64,000 nucleotides of DNA, taken from positions 1,067,324-1,131,323 of the forward strand of contig KL647310.1 in assembly GCA_000727475.1 (NCBI GenBank), read 5' to 3'. The DNA is from Sarcocystis neurona (Eukaryota; Apicomplexa; Conoidasida; Eucoccidiorida; Sarcocystidae). Under the pieces are notes generated by a model, which saw only the letters and a program-made list of their open reading frames with translations, did not search any database and had not been told where the DNA came from. Every line of letters begins with the position of its first letter. Position 1 is the stretch's first letter. Below, in pieces: positions 32,524 to 44,700 of this stretch. Both the position numbers and the translations under genes were made by a program.

Positions 32524-33036
32524 ATGTGGGTCAGTGGCACGGCTGTGCCGTATCATCGTCTGTTTTTTGTTTCTGCACTCTCTGTCTCTCTCCTGCGTAT
32601 CCTGGGGAGTTGCTGCCGTTGTATCCCTGTTCTGCTCATAAAGCTTCAGGTACGTGGGCATCCCGCAGAATTTTCCGCACGCGCTGTAGAGGAGCGTTGG
32701 AAGCGACAGCAACAACGGCAGCAGCACCCGCGGCAGCAGCCGCAGCAGCGGGCACTCACTCAGCGTGAATCAGAGGCGTATTTCTGTTCTTTCCGTCTCC
32801 TGTTGTGCTCTTCAATTTGGGACGGAAAAACCAGCACCTCTTTGTTTTTCCGGCCTGCTCTGCTGCAGCACCGCAGCAGCGGCGCCCCCCTCTGTGCTTC
32901 CTGCCGCGGAACCGCCTCAGCAGCGGCAGCAGCAGCGAAACAGGAGTCGCAGCTGCAGCGACGTCCGGAGAAGACGACCTTTGCCTCTCTCCGCGACAGA
33001 GAGCACACTTTCTCGTGTACAGTTAGCTTCGACTGA
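32524..33036 (+). CDS. Low-complexity ORF, unknown function
   Basis: 170 codons from ATG to TGA with a hydrophobic N-terminus, a Gln-rich basic middle (RAVEERWKRQQQRQQHPRQQ) and a Ser/Thr-rich end. It overlaps another + frame (32765-33364). One plausible reading is that the two frames are exons of one gene joined by a splice between about 32780 and 33000, but I cannot prove the junction. Confidence 0.25.
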   Translation: MWVSGTAVPYHRLFFVSALSVSLLRILGSCCRCIPVLLIKLQVRGHPAEFSARAVEERWKRQQQRQQHPRQQPQQRALTQRESEAYFCSFRLLLCSSIWDGKTSTSLFFRPALLQHRSSGAPLCASCRGTASAAAAAAKQESQLQRRPEKTTFASLRDREHTFSCTVSFD

Positions 33037-33364
33037 TTCTTGCCCGTTGCTTCTGCGCAGCAATCTTCAGCAGCAACCAGCCCCCTCCCCGCCCGTGGTC
33101 GCTCCCATCTTGTTGCGCCTGTGCCGAGCAGAGCAACTGGAACGTAACAACAAAACAAATTTGCAGTCGGGCGAGGAAGCGATACAAGAGTCGTACCAGC
33201 GACAGGTAAAGTCGTTCCTGCAGCAGGAGCCGTCTCCCCGGTTGCTTACTTGCCAGGAGACCCTCGCTGCAGGATCAACGGCAGCAGTCGTAGCCAACGA
33301 CACATCATCAGAGGACGCCCCTCCACTCGTTTCTCCATTTTTTCGCTCACCCCGGGGCGGGTAG
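32765..33364 (+). CDS. C-terminal exon of a low-complexity protein, unknown function
   Basis: 199 open codons, first codon not ATG, ending in TAG at 33362. The second half (VVAPILLRLCRAEQLERNNK, then EEAIQESYQRQVKSFLQQ) has a natural alpha-helical composition and is the most convincing coding stretch in this region. No domain was recognised. Confidence 0.35.
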   Translation: MNQRRISVLSVSCCALQFGTEKPAPLCFSGLLCCSTAAAAPPSVLPAAEPPQQRQQQRNRSRSCSDVRRRRPLPLSATESTLSRVQLASTDSCPLLLRSNLQQQPAPSPPVVAPILLRLCRAEQLERNNKTNLQSGEEAIQESYQRQVKSFLQQEPSPRLLTCQETLAAGSTAAVVANDTSSEDAPPLVSPFFRSPRGG

Positions 33365-33414
33365 CGCTCGCGGCAGTGTATATGCGCGGATACACACGCG
33401 TACCTGTGTAGGGG

Positions 33415-33813
33415 ATGTGCATTCCTCAGCGCCACCGCATGCATGTGTGGCCATCTGTCTACACAGAGGGGAAGTTGTATCGTGTAAAGAGGGACGCGCA
33501 CTTGTCGTCCTTCGCAGATCCTTCGGTTACAGCTCTCCCGTCAAGGAAGCGGCGCAAGACCAGCAGCAGAGTGTCATCCGCAGAGTCCTCAGCAGCAGCG
33601 TCAAGAGCAGTTGCACCAGACGTGCGAGCACCGGGGACAGCAGCGACTGGGAGGTTGAAGGCAGCCACGGGTCGAAGTGCAGTACAGCTGAACCACAAGC
33701 TGAAGGGGTTGAAGCAACAGCAGCTGAAGCAGGGGCAGTACCAGTTTGGACAGCAGCAGCCACAGCAGGAAAGGACCAGATGCAGAGGCTTGGACATCTT
33801 CGACAGCAGCTGA
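33415..33813 (+). CDS. Basic low-complexity ORF, unknown function
   Basis: 132 codons from ATG to TGA with a nuclear-localisation-like cluster (PSRKRRKTSSR) and a Gln/Lys-rich segment (LKGLKQQQLKQGQYQFGQQQ). A second + frame over 33417-34115 is longer (232 codons, no ATG) and contains SPVKEAAQDQQQSVIRRV. CAG-type repeats keep several frames open here, so the choice is uncertain. Confidence 0.25.
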   Translation: MCIPQRHRMHVWPSVYTEGKLYRVKRDAHLSSFADPSVTALPSRKRRKTSSRVSSAESSAAASRAVAPDVRAPGTAATGRLKAATGRSAVQLNHKLKGLKQQQLKQGQYQFGQQQPQQERTRCRGLDIFDSS

Positions 33814-34115
33814 AGCAGGTGCAGCAGCAGCGTTCGGGTCAGCGGCCGTGTTGTCAGAGTCACACCACCAGCTGGAATAGCAGCAGCGGCAGCAGAAAAG
33901 GCAACAACATTACGTCATCCTCTCTTCCCCACGAGAGCGACCATTTTTACTCTAGTTGTACGCTTGGGCAGGTGTTACCTTGTGTTTCCCGTCTGACGCC
34001 GTTCTCAGGGAAACTCTCTTCGCTATACGTGTCGTTCCTTATCGAGTTCTCCGCCGCTGCTGGTAGCGTTTGTCTTCTTCGTTCCATCCGGCAGAGTTCT
34101 GATCTCGATGTGTAA

Positions 34116-35721
34116 ACCTGAGCTTCGCACCGTTAAATATGAGGGGGACCCAACACCCTAGCGGATTCACCTATCTGCTTCGTGTTTTGACGTTTTGTAG
34201 CGGAGTGGGCTGCCCTCCAGCTTTTGGAGGAATCTCTGCGCAGAATCACACACAGCGCTGCGCGCACTGCCGACGCCTCGGCAGCAAGTAAAGAAGACAG
34301 CGTTTCCTTTGTTTGTTCGTCTCGGTTCTCTCCTCCTGCTGTCCCTTTCTGCTGAACTACCGCTTCACGCACAACATCGCTGCTGTGCAGTTTCCCACGT
34401 CGCCGTGTGCGCGTACGTGTTTCTTTTTGTGCCCTTGCTCTATCGACCACGAGCTGGGGGTGTGTTGTTTCGCGCTGCTGTCCAGAGGCTGACTGCTCGC
34501 GCCCGCGGCCTCTCCCGCTCTTCCCGCAGTGGCTGCCGCTGTGGCTGCTGGCAGCTGCTGCAGTCGTTGACCTGCTCCTGGTGGCCACTGCTGCTGATAG
34601 GGAGAGGCTGTTCGTGTTGCTGTGGCGCACTGCTTGCCGCCTTTTCTTCTACATGCATCGTAGTTTCGTCTCAAAACACGTCAGGGAGCAGACTGCGTAG
34701 AAAAGCGGCAAAAGCTGCAGCAGCAACAGAACGGCCGGTGGCACCGCGCACCTCTGAAGGTCCTGCGTCCCGCACGCGTGTACGAGGGGGGGGGCTCAGG
34801 GGAGGGGGAACGTGACGTGCTTTCTTCGCTTGCGTCTCGAATGTAGCGGCAGCAAGTACCGTCACACGGCAGCGAAAGTGCTGTAGCAGCAGTGGCAGGC
34901 GACGCACAGCAGCAAGAGCAGTCGGCAGAACACAGTGGCTCGAGTGCTGCAGCAGGAGCAGGACGACGCCGCAGCAGTGCAGCAACAGCGGCACCAACTC
35001 ACTTTGAAGAGTGAGTTGGTGGACGTATCTCGAACGACGTCTCTCCGCATGCCTGTGCCTCCTCCTGCTTCGTTGTCAAAGACACACTGGACGCTGGGGT
35101 GTAGCTACACCCCGGAAGGCTCGCGCGTGGGCTTCTGCGGCTCCTGCCGTCCCCGTCTCGAGGGAGGCAGCAGAGTTGCACCCTCTGGTGTTCACGCGTT
35201 TCTTCTGTTTTGTTCCCCTCGGGTGGCAGGGACAACTGCTCTGAGGGCTGGTTTATCTTGCGTTGTACGAACTCCGCAGCGACGTCTGCCGAATCTCTGT
35301 AGTCGCGCAGTTTTCCCCGCTGTTCGGCGTGCCGCGGACGTACATACATATGCGCCCGTCCGAGACCGTGCCGACGGCTCTGTACCGATGTGCCTGTCTT
35401 TTTTGCCAACGTATGCGTTTCTTTTGCTGTCCCCGCTTTGTGTTGGTATCCCACGTCTCTGTGCGTGCTAGCTGTTCTGGCTTCTTGTAGTCGCCCCCGG
35501 CTTCTGGTTCATTCTCTGCTGCGTACAAGCCGTCTGTCTGTCCGGCAGACAAGTGTACGTACACTGCGTCCAAGGTCTTCTTCCACTGTCCAGCCAGGTG
35601 CCAATTCCCCCTGGAAAGTCTTTTTCTCCTGCGTGTAACAGGAGCGGTAATTTTTGTCTCGGTGCGCAGGAGCTGCGGCAGGCGCCGTCTGTTTCGTATA
35701 ACCCGGGAATGCAACAACGCG
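34116..35721. other. Region between low-complexity ORFs and the eIF2A gene
   Basis: Open frames exist on both strands (34133-34630 and 34999-35454 on -, 34935-35471 on +), all without ATG and overlapping one another. The CAG/CTG content is enough to keep frames open, so none is called. 34785-34809 is a G-rich tract. The 5' leader of eIF2A should lie in the last few hundred bases. Confidence 0.4.
34992..35021. repeat. Perfect 12-bp inverted repeat with 6-base loop
   Basis: CACCAACTCACT at 34992-35003 and AGTGAGTTGGTG at 35010-35021 are exact reverse complements separated by TTGAAG. On either strand it would fold into a stable hairpin. It lies inside an open + frame (HQLTLKSELVDVS), so it may be simply coding. 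Confidence 0.85.
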
Positions 35722-38700
35722 ATGGCCTCACCAGCAGCTGGATCTTGCGCTCCTTCGTCTTCTTCCCCAGCAGTAGCAGAGGCAGGAGGAGCAGCAGCAG
35801 TGTGTGACCCACCGGCCGGAGGAGGAGCGACCGCCGCGTGCGGGGGGGCCGAGAAGACAGCAGCAGCAACTGCTGCTGTGACTCAGCCTGCTGTCGACCC
35901 GACGGTGTGCAAGTTTTTCGTGCAGGAGAAGCGGGGTCTGCGTTTTTTTCAAGTCCAGCGCCTGCAGAGAGACACGCGGGGCACCGGCAATAACAGTCCG
36001 GGGGGACAGCTAACAGAGGTGCTGCACCTGCCGCGTGTGCAGCAGGCCGTCTGGTCTCCCTGTGGCAGGCGCCTCGCTGTTGTTTCTGCAGAAGAGGGGC
36101 TGAAGATCTTGCAGCATCCCACATGGAGTCTTCCACCTGAAGCGGCAGCGGCGGCGGACACTGCTGCGGCGTGTGGTGCAGCAGGGGGAGGGGGGGCTGT
36201 TGCTGGTCTGCGCGCCGCTGCTGCGGCTGCTGCTGCGCGAGGAGGGGGGATCGCTGGCTTTCCTGGTGCTCCGGGGACTGGGGGGGGACTTGCGGCAGGG
36301 TTTCCCGTTGCCCCTCCTGACTCGCACAAAGGCGGGACAGGCGCCGGGTTGGGAAGCAGCGGCAACGGCACCAGCAGCGGCAGCAGCGGACACGCAACTA
36401 GTGGCAAGGAAGGAGCAGCAGCTCCGTCCATTGCTGCTGAGGTAGAAACTACATTTCTCTCCCCTCCTGCTGCGTATATCGCCAACATTGCGCAGCATAC
36501 TTCTGAGGGCAGCAGCGACAAAAGTGGCTCTCCCGGGGCAGAGGCTGAAGCCGCAACAGCAGCACCTGCCGCACCTCCTTCTCTGTTGCAGCCCAAGTTT
36601 CTGCACTGGTCACCGCTTGGCACGTACTTGACAGCCTTTTTCCCGCCGCCTGCTGCTGCGGCAGGAGGGGCGGCACCGCAGCAGCAACAGTTCGCAGACG
36701 GTACCACCAGCGGACCTGCAACAGCGCAGGCAGCAGGGGGAGCGGCACCGGCAGCGAGCACGGGAGAAGTCGGTCACAACGTCTTCGTATGGAATGTCGC
36801 TACGAAAGAGATTGTTGCGTCGTTTGCTGTCCGGCGTCTAATAGCGGCGCAGTGGCCTCTGCTCAAGTGGAGAGAGGACGAGGTGTTCTGCTGCATCACC
36901 GCCAGGAACTCTATACAGGTGCTGACGCAGCAACACAAGTAAAGAGCAAAGCAGCAGCCTCGCGAAGCGGCAGCACACCACAGCAGAGCAGCAACACAGG
37001 ACAGCAGCCACAACGGCGAAGGCGGCTACGGGACGCAGAGACAGGCACAAGTCGAGGCCTACACCAGTAATAGCGGCACACGCGTATTCACATGGGGGAC
37101 ACGTACACTCATACACACGTAGATACATATTTCTTGACGTACACATTAGCGTGCCTGATAGATGATGAGTTGACAGTCGAGCGTGAGCCGTTGACGCACG
37201 CGTGTATGCGTTCGGCGGAGTGGCGCGAGACGTTTGACGCGGTGGAGGGCACGGAGAAGCAGCTGCAGCACTAGTGGCCGCGGCAGTGACGGGCCAGGAG
37301 TAAGGGAAAGAGGAGCAGCAGGCAACACGCAGAACGTCGTCACGTGCACAGTATGTGCAGCAGAAGGAGGAGCAGCCGCACGTGACTTGCGGGAGACGTG
37401 AAACATCGTCAGGCGCCGCGAGACAGCGAGAAGCCGTAGAATCGTCGGAGCAACACGGCTGCACCTCAGAAAGCAGTGGAGGAATACGTCAGCAGCACAC
37501 CGCTCAGCAGGAGGACCCACCGCAGCACGAAGCAGAGACACGCACAGGAGGGACAGCAGCATCACACGAGGAACAGCGACAGCGCGCAACACCACCTATC
37601 CTAGCGCAGGGCAGCACCAGCGGGTGGAGGAGCTCTGGCAGCAGGTCGTTGTTGTAGTCTCCCGCGGTCTAGTTCTCTCACGTTGACGGCGCAGGGTGTT
37701 CCACGCGTTTCAACGGAGTTCACAAAGGTGTTGCTGGAATCGAGGAACTTGTACGCTTCATGGTTGCACGGCTGCCGTGCGCCGCTGCAGGTGCTGCTGC
37801 CGCTAAGCTCGTGCCGCTCTTTCGTATGGGATAGTGGTGGTAGCTGGAGTGTGCATGCGTGCTGTTGCGCGTTCGTGGTATTGTGCACGTGCGACGCTGC
37901 GGCTGTAGCACCTTCTTCCAACCGGTGGCGGCTGCTGCTCGTTACGTTGGCCTTGTACTGTGCTGCTGGGCATGTAATCCTCCTCCCGTGCGGACAAGGG
38001 GGCCGGCTCGCTCGTTTTTGCTGCTGTGCATGTAGCTTACTGCTGCGTTGCTTGCAGGCTTGCCTCGTAGAGAGTCGCTGCGGCTATGGGTACTCTGGCG
38101 TGAAGCATTTTGGTGTTCCGCTGCCCACGTGTGTGACTGGCTGGGTCCTGCTGGGGCCGCTCAACCAGCTGCTGTTCAGTGCGCTGCGATTTTTGTTGGG
38201 CAGGTGCTCTCGGGTTCCGACTTGAATAACGTGCTGCTGCGGCTGCATGTACCGCGCGTGCACACGATAGAGGTGGCGGCTTGCCTTTTGCCTGAGAGGG
38301 AGCAGGAGCTTATTATAGGAGCCTTCACTCCGGCGGCGGCTGCGGGTTCAGCTGCTGCTGCTGCTGGCGCTGCGGCTGGTGGTGCGTCGTCGGGTGCGTC
38401 CGCAGGCGGAGGAGGAGGCGGGACAGCAGCGCAGTTCTTCGTGTTCCGGATTCCCGACGTGCATGCAGCAGCAGCGGTTGCAGCACGTGGAGGAGAAGAC
38501 GGCAACCCTGCCGCTGCTACCGGCGGAGGAGTAGGAAACGCTAGTGCGGCGCCGGGGAACGCCTACGTGGAGTGGGTACCGTATCCTCGCCAGGCATTGC
38601 TGCAGCTTCTGCTGCAGCAGCAGCAGCACATGGAAAAAGCGATTGCTGCGGCTGCGTCGACCATAGGCAGTGGTGGAGGATCCACACCAGCAGCTGGTGG

Positions 38701-41700
38701 GGCGGGTGGTGGTAAGGGGCGAAATGGGGATCCTGCTGACAACAGCGACAACGGCGCAGTGGCAGCAGTTGCGCAGCAGCTGCTGAAGGCAAGCGCAACA
38801 GCAGCAGGGGGCGTAGGAGGAGGCAGCAACAAAAGTTACTGGCTGACCGACGCACAGACAGTGGGAGCAGCTGCTGCAGTGTCTGCGGCAGAACTGCAGA
38901 AATATGAAACGGCAGCGGTGCACTGCCTCGTCCAGCAAGTCATTGCGGAAGCAGATTCCGCAGAACTCTCCTGGAGCCCGTCTGGCACTGCCCTCGTTGT
39001 CATGACCCACACGACTGTCGACGCTGCGGGTGCGTGCAAAGCAGACACAGAAGCACCCGGTACCGGGCGACAGCCGTGTAAAGTAAATCTGCGCAAGACA
39101 CAGAGGACGGGGAAAGGCAGACGCACGGGTCGTAAGGAAGACAGCTTGTGTATAGGCTGCTCGGAAACTCTGTGTCGATCCCTCGCCATATGCGAGGAGC
39201 CGTACCAACACGAAAGAGAGAGAGCGGCCGTCTGGGCACCGTTAGCATGCACAGAGACAACAGCAGTGCGGCTCTGCTTGCGTCGAGCGCATTCAGCGAG
39301 GATCTGCAGTCGTGGACGGGGGGCAGGCGTGCAAGCAGACCCTGTGTGAAGAAGGGACGGCTGCCGTGTAACCGGAGACATTTGCCTGGTGTGCGTTCTT
39401 CGCACGTATGAAATGAGTATTTGATGGGAACGGGACGATCTCCACATGTCAGGGAAAATGCTTCGCGCCATGCGCACACGTATGTATACATATATATGTA
39501 TACGTCAATGTATATGTTCGTGTACACATCCTGGTGTTAGGGTGGCCAGCAAAATGCTTCGCACCACGCATACATACATGTGTGTGTGTACATGTATGCG
39601 TGAATGTATAGGTTTGTGTACACATACGTGTGTGAGGGTCGAACAGCCGTGTAAGTATATACAGGGGAGTTTTTTTGCGTATGTGTGTATGTGTATATCG
39701 TACGTGTGTGTCTGTCGTTGTGTGGATACGCTTCAAATGGTATGCGCAGGAGAGAACTACGGCGGCGTGGGTGATTGCTGGTTCTTCTGCCGCGAGCCTC
39801 CAGGAGAAGATGTTGCGCAGCTGCGACAGCTACAGCAGCAGCTGCAGCAGCAGGGACAGCAGCAGGGGCTGCAGCAGGGGCAACAGCAGTCAGGGAGGGC
39901 CGTAAGCGTTGGTGTGGGGCGAGGGAAGACGAATGGGGCGTGCGGGGTGGCAGCAGGAGGAGGGAGCGGTACCGCGGAGGGAGCAGCAGGGAGCAGCAGC
40001 AGTGCCGTAGGAGCAGCAGTTGCCGCTGTGAAGGCTCTAGCAGACGCGGCGAGCCAGCTGCAGTGTTTTGTCAAGAAGCTCAGTAAAAAGGTGGCCCAGG
40101 ACGCAAAGTGGAGCCCCACCCGTGACGAGCTTGTTCTTATCGAAGGAAAATCCCCAAGTGGTAAGAAACACCGGAGCAGCAGCAGCAGCAGCAGTTTACG
40201 ACTAGTACTACTGTTGACTGCTGCCGGGCAGCATCGGCAGCCACGCCGCGAAAACTGCAGAAGAACGTCGCAGACGGGAAGCATCAGGCGCCACCCGCAG
40301 CGCTTGCCCTGAAGCAGCGCCCGACGGCCAAAACAGCAGCTGCAGTGTGCGCAGCAGCTGCGCACGTGTGACAGGAGCTGCCAACAAATCACCGCGCGTC
40401 AGTAATCTGCAGGCGTCTTGCTGTTGTTGCACGCAGAGGGAAGAGTTGCGAATGCTGTCGGACATTTGGTTGGGGCACGCCTTTTCATTGTGGACTCCAT
40501 ATTGCACGTATTTCTCTTCGTATTTGATGTGTCACACTTGCTTGCACAGCCGTGGGGCTCCTACGCAGTGTAGTGGTATATATCCACCCGTGAAGACGTG
40601 GATTTTCTGCGGAAGCCGCGCGTGTCTACTCCTCCTCCGGATGCTTCCTGTCGACTGCGCCGACATATGTCATCATTTCTGTGTGCCGGGGCTGCGTCTA
40701 GTCGGCACGTTGTCAAGTTGTCTGTCCGTGTGTATATTTCCCCCTCCCGTCGTATAAATGCCTGTGTGTAGGTGTGGACCGTTGTGAGGCAGAGACACGT
40801 TTGTGTTTGTCGCAGTTCCCAGGGCTGCCCCATTGCTTCAGCGACGTGCTGCTTTGTTTGAGAAGGTAGCTTGTGTTCGTCAGCAGTGTGCGCAGTCTGC
40901 TTGACTGCGCTTGCTGCTGGGCCCCTTTTTTCCCTTCTCTCTCTTTGTTGGATATTGCGAAAGTTGTGTGTGCCGCGAGTGACCTGCCTGTCGCCCTGTT
41001 GGGCTGGGAACTCTTGTTATTGCAGCTGATGCCATTTCCTCCCCTGCGCTGACGCTTTGCGTTGTGTGTAGACATCTACCTGCTGGATAAGCAGGGATGC
41101 GTGCGCTTTACGTTCCCTCGGAAGTACAGGAACACGATCAGCTGGTGCCCTTTCGGGCAGATGGTGGCCATTGGAGGCTTCGGCAACCTCGCCGGTAAGC
41201 ACCACCGGCAGGGCAACCGCAGCAGCTCCAGCAGCAGCGCAGATGCAGCTCCAGCAGCGGCGCAGATGCTTTGCCAGCAGCAGCGCAGAACAGGGTCTGC
41301 AGCAGCTGCAGAAGCATTCCAGCCGCGGCAGCGGCGCAGGGACGCAGCAGGAGGACGGAGAAGGCCAGTCGCAGGCGGCAGAGCCCAAACAGCAGCAGTA
41401 CCGGCGAGGCGGCAGCAGAAGCAGAAAGGCAGAAACAGCAGGAGGAACTGTAGTAGTAGGAGGACAAGGAATACGACGTGGAGAAGCACACGAAGAACGG
41501 ATCAGCAGTCGCTGCACCAACAGCTGCGGCGGGGAGGAGAGACGGCAGCAAGAGGGCCGCGATGGGAAGAACGCACCTCAAAGAAGCAGTAATCGACCTC
41601 TCCTTCAAGCTGCGAAGCAATCCTTGAAAGTGCAGCTGCAGGCGACTGGCACGCTGCTGGTGTCCAGCTTGTACCGCGGCGGCCGCCTATATGAAGTATC

Positions 41701-44700
41701 TGCGGGGCAGTGGTCCTGTCCCTGCGAGTCAGAATTGCTTGCGAGTGCTCTGCTGCTGCGGCGGTGTAGCTTTCTTGTATTCTTGTATCTGCAGCCGTGG
41801 CCGGTGTTGCGTCTGCCGCCGTGTTTTTATAACGCGTAGTGCTGGGGAGGAGAAGGGCAGAACTTCAGGAGAAGTGCAGAGCACCAGTTCATTCGGAAGC
41901 ATGAAGGAGCTGTCGTTTTTTCCACTGTTGCCGTCGTTGCTGCGTTGTCTGCTTCGTGTGCGCTCCTCGTGATGCCCCGGACGTGCTGGTGCTTGTGTTG
42001 CTCTTGGTCTGTGTTGCTGCATGGGGTGGTGCCGCAGTTGCGGTCCTGCTGTGGCTTTGCTGCTCGAGTGCTAGCTACATGGGCCGACTGGACGACTGCT
42101 ACTGTGGAACTTGCTGCAGCTGCGCGCCCGTCGCTGGTGCCGTCTGCTTTTGGAAAAGGCAGGAACCGTTTTTCTGTCGTCTGTCTGCGTCAGCTGGTCT
42201 GCTGCCGCCGTCCCGACGTTGCTGCTTTTGCATCTGTCTCGTGTTCTGCTGCTGCCGCTGTTGCAGGGGAGCTCAGCTTCTGGTTCCGCAACAGCAGCGC
42301 TAAAGGGATGTCGCTGATAACGGAGTGGAGAGCTGCCTGCACGGTGCAGAGTCTCTGGGCTCCTTCCGGCAGCATTTTTCTCACTGCTTCGACGTTTCCT
42401 CGGATGAAAGTGGATAACTTGTTTAAAGTCTTCGACTACGAAGGCAAGGAACGGCAGCGGCAGCAGTTCAACAGCAGCAGCGGTTTAGGAGTGGAAAACA
42501 GCGTACTATTTGTGCCGCCCACACACAAATATGCAAAGAGAGGGTGCAGCACCTGCAGCAGGGCCCCCCAGCAGCAGCGCGCGCAGCAGCTGCACCTGCG
42601 GAAGATCCGAAAGAGCTACGTACGCTAGCCACGGCAGCAGCGATTCCACACATGCGACAGCAATGCGACTATATCACAGTCACAAGAGCGGCCGTCAGCA
42701 GTGGCAGCGACAGCAGAGGGAGCCAGGACGGCAGGAAACAACAAGTACACGAGGAACGCAACAGCAACAGCGACATGAACTCCACCAGCGTGTTCGTCTG
42801 TGAAAAGCCGGTAGCAGCACAGACGGAGAACCAGCAGCACAGAAGTCACTGCGTAGGGCTTCGTCCTGACGGCAGCAGCAGAGAAGAAGAAACAGCCCAC
42901 TGCTTTGCACCTCCTGTGCAGAGTGTGTGTGCCTGAAGGATTCGATTTCTGCGCAGCAGGGGAACGGAGGGCTCATCCAGGTTCTGTCTCGTGCGAGTGA
43001 TGTGAAGACGTGTTGCTGCGTGCTGCCCCGTCTAATTTTGCCGCCTGTCTCAGTCTTCCTGGTTCTGCCGACGTTCCTTCTTCTTTGGTGGAGTCCTGGG
43101 AAATGACGACGTGCACGTGTGTGTTGGCTCTCGCGAATTTGATTGCTGGTTGCCGTGGGCTTGTGTTTACACAGCTGGCGAAACGGCTGAGCACCGGCGA
43201 TGTTCTGGGGGACACTCGGGGGACATCCAGGAGAGTGAAGGAGCTGTGTGCGACTGGGTCACGGCGTCTCGTCCTGCTTTTGATGCTGCTGCAACTCTCG
43301 GGTTGGCTGCTGCCGCGCCGCCTGTGACTGTCTTGCTGTTCCCCGTCCTCCTCCTTTTGCCGCCTTTCTTGCCGATGCTGTTGCCGCCGCTTCTTTTCCG
43401 ATAGATCGTCCGTGGGGCCGGACGGTGGAGTGAGCTGATGTGTACGTCTCGACGACTTCTATGCATAGATTCACGCAGTTTCTTTATTTGTATCAGGCAC
43501 ACATTGTGTGTTCGTCACGGTGGACTGAGACTCGAGCAATGGCGGGCACGGGGGGTTGACCGCTGGAGCGGCGCATGCTGCAGCTGCTGGTTGCTGACGC
43601 TGTGGCCACTCCGACACTGCCGTGGGTATGAGTAGAGTGACGACGCTTGTTGCTGCTGCTGGTACGAGTGCTTACAGTCGTTTTCTGCTGAGGCTGCAAC
43701 AACCCGTGCGTATGTTGACTGGTACAGGCGAGGAAATCACGCTGAGGCGGTTTGAAGAGCTTTATAAAGTGGCATGGAAGCCGGAAACAGACCTGTAAGC
43801 AGACGGTCGAGATGCACAGTATTACGCAAGAGGAGTTGCGGCAGGAGCAGCGGTAAAAGCAGCGGCAGCACGAACTGCAGCAGCACTCACAGCAGCAGCA
43901 GCCGCAGTTTCAGCAGGAAGCGGACCACAGGCACCAGCGGCTCCAGTCGCCGGTGGCTGCAGTCGGCAGGGGCTCCAGTCGGCAGAGAGACTGCAGCAGC
44001 GTCAGCAGCAGCAACAGCACCGCGGGCCGTAGCGTGGTGTAGCAACAGGTGTAGGGCCCGCGGCGCATTGCAGCAGAGAAAGCTAGAAGGGAAACGTTCA
44101 GATGAGAGGGGAGTCATTGTGGCTGTTAATGAAGCAGCAGTGGAAGACATCTTTGTCACATAGACTGCAGCGAGAGATTGAAGATCGTTTTGCTATTTTT
44201 GTGCTGCAGGCTCCCGCCTCCGCCCCCTCAGCGGAACGAACAGGCGCTCGAGCGGCAGCAGCAGAGCAGCAAAGGCTTCTACAAACCGAAGGGAGCACAG
44301 GGATGTGTACTGGCGAAGATCATGCGAGGTACACAGGACAGGCATCCCCACCCGTTCCGGGCTCCCTACGTGTACATATACATATATATATGTATATCTG
44401 TACATATATGAACCTCGTAGGAGTCTCTGCAGGGTGTATAGGTGTGTCTGTCCGCCTGAGTACTTACGTACGAGCTCACATGCATATAGGTGTAACTATG
44501 GTCTCAAAGCGCTCAGGTCTGTATGCACGTTTACCAAGACACTGCGCTTCTGTGGCTGTTGCATCTCCGAGTGTATGCTGCTCGGCGTGCGTGTCTGGCC
44601 GCTGCATGCGCTTGCTGCTGGCGTTCCCAGTGGCGTGTGCTCCTGTGTCGCTCATCGGCGGCGGCGAGGGGGACCGGAAAACAAAAGCACTGACGCCGCG

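Noticed and set aside
35949..36761. 270-codon - strand Ala/Pro-rich frame
   Set aside because: Lies opposite eIF2A exon 1, whose motifs settle the strand.
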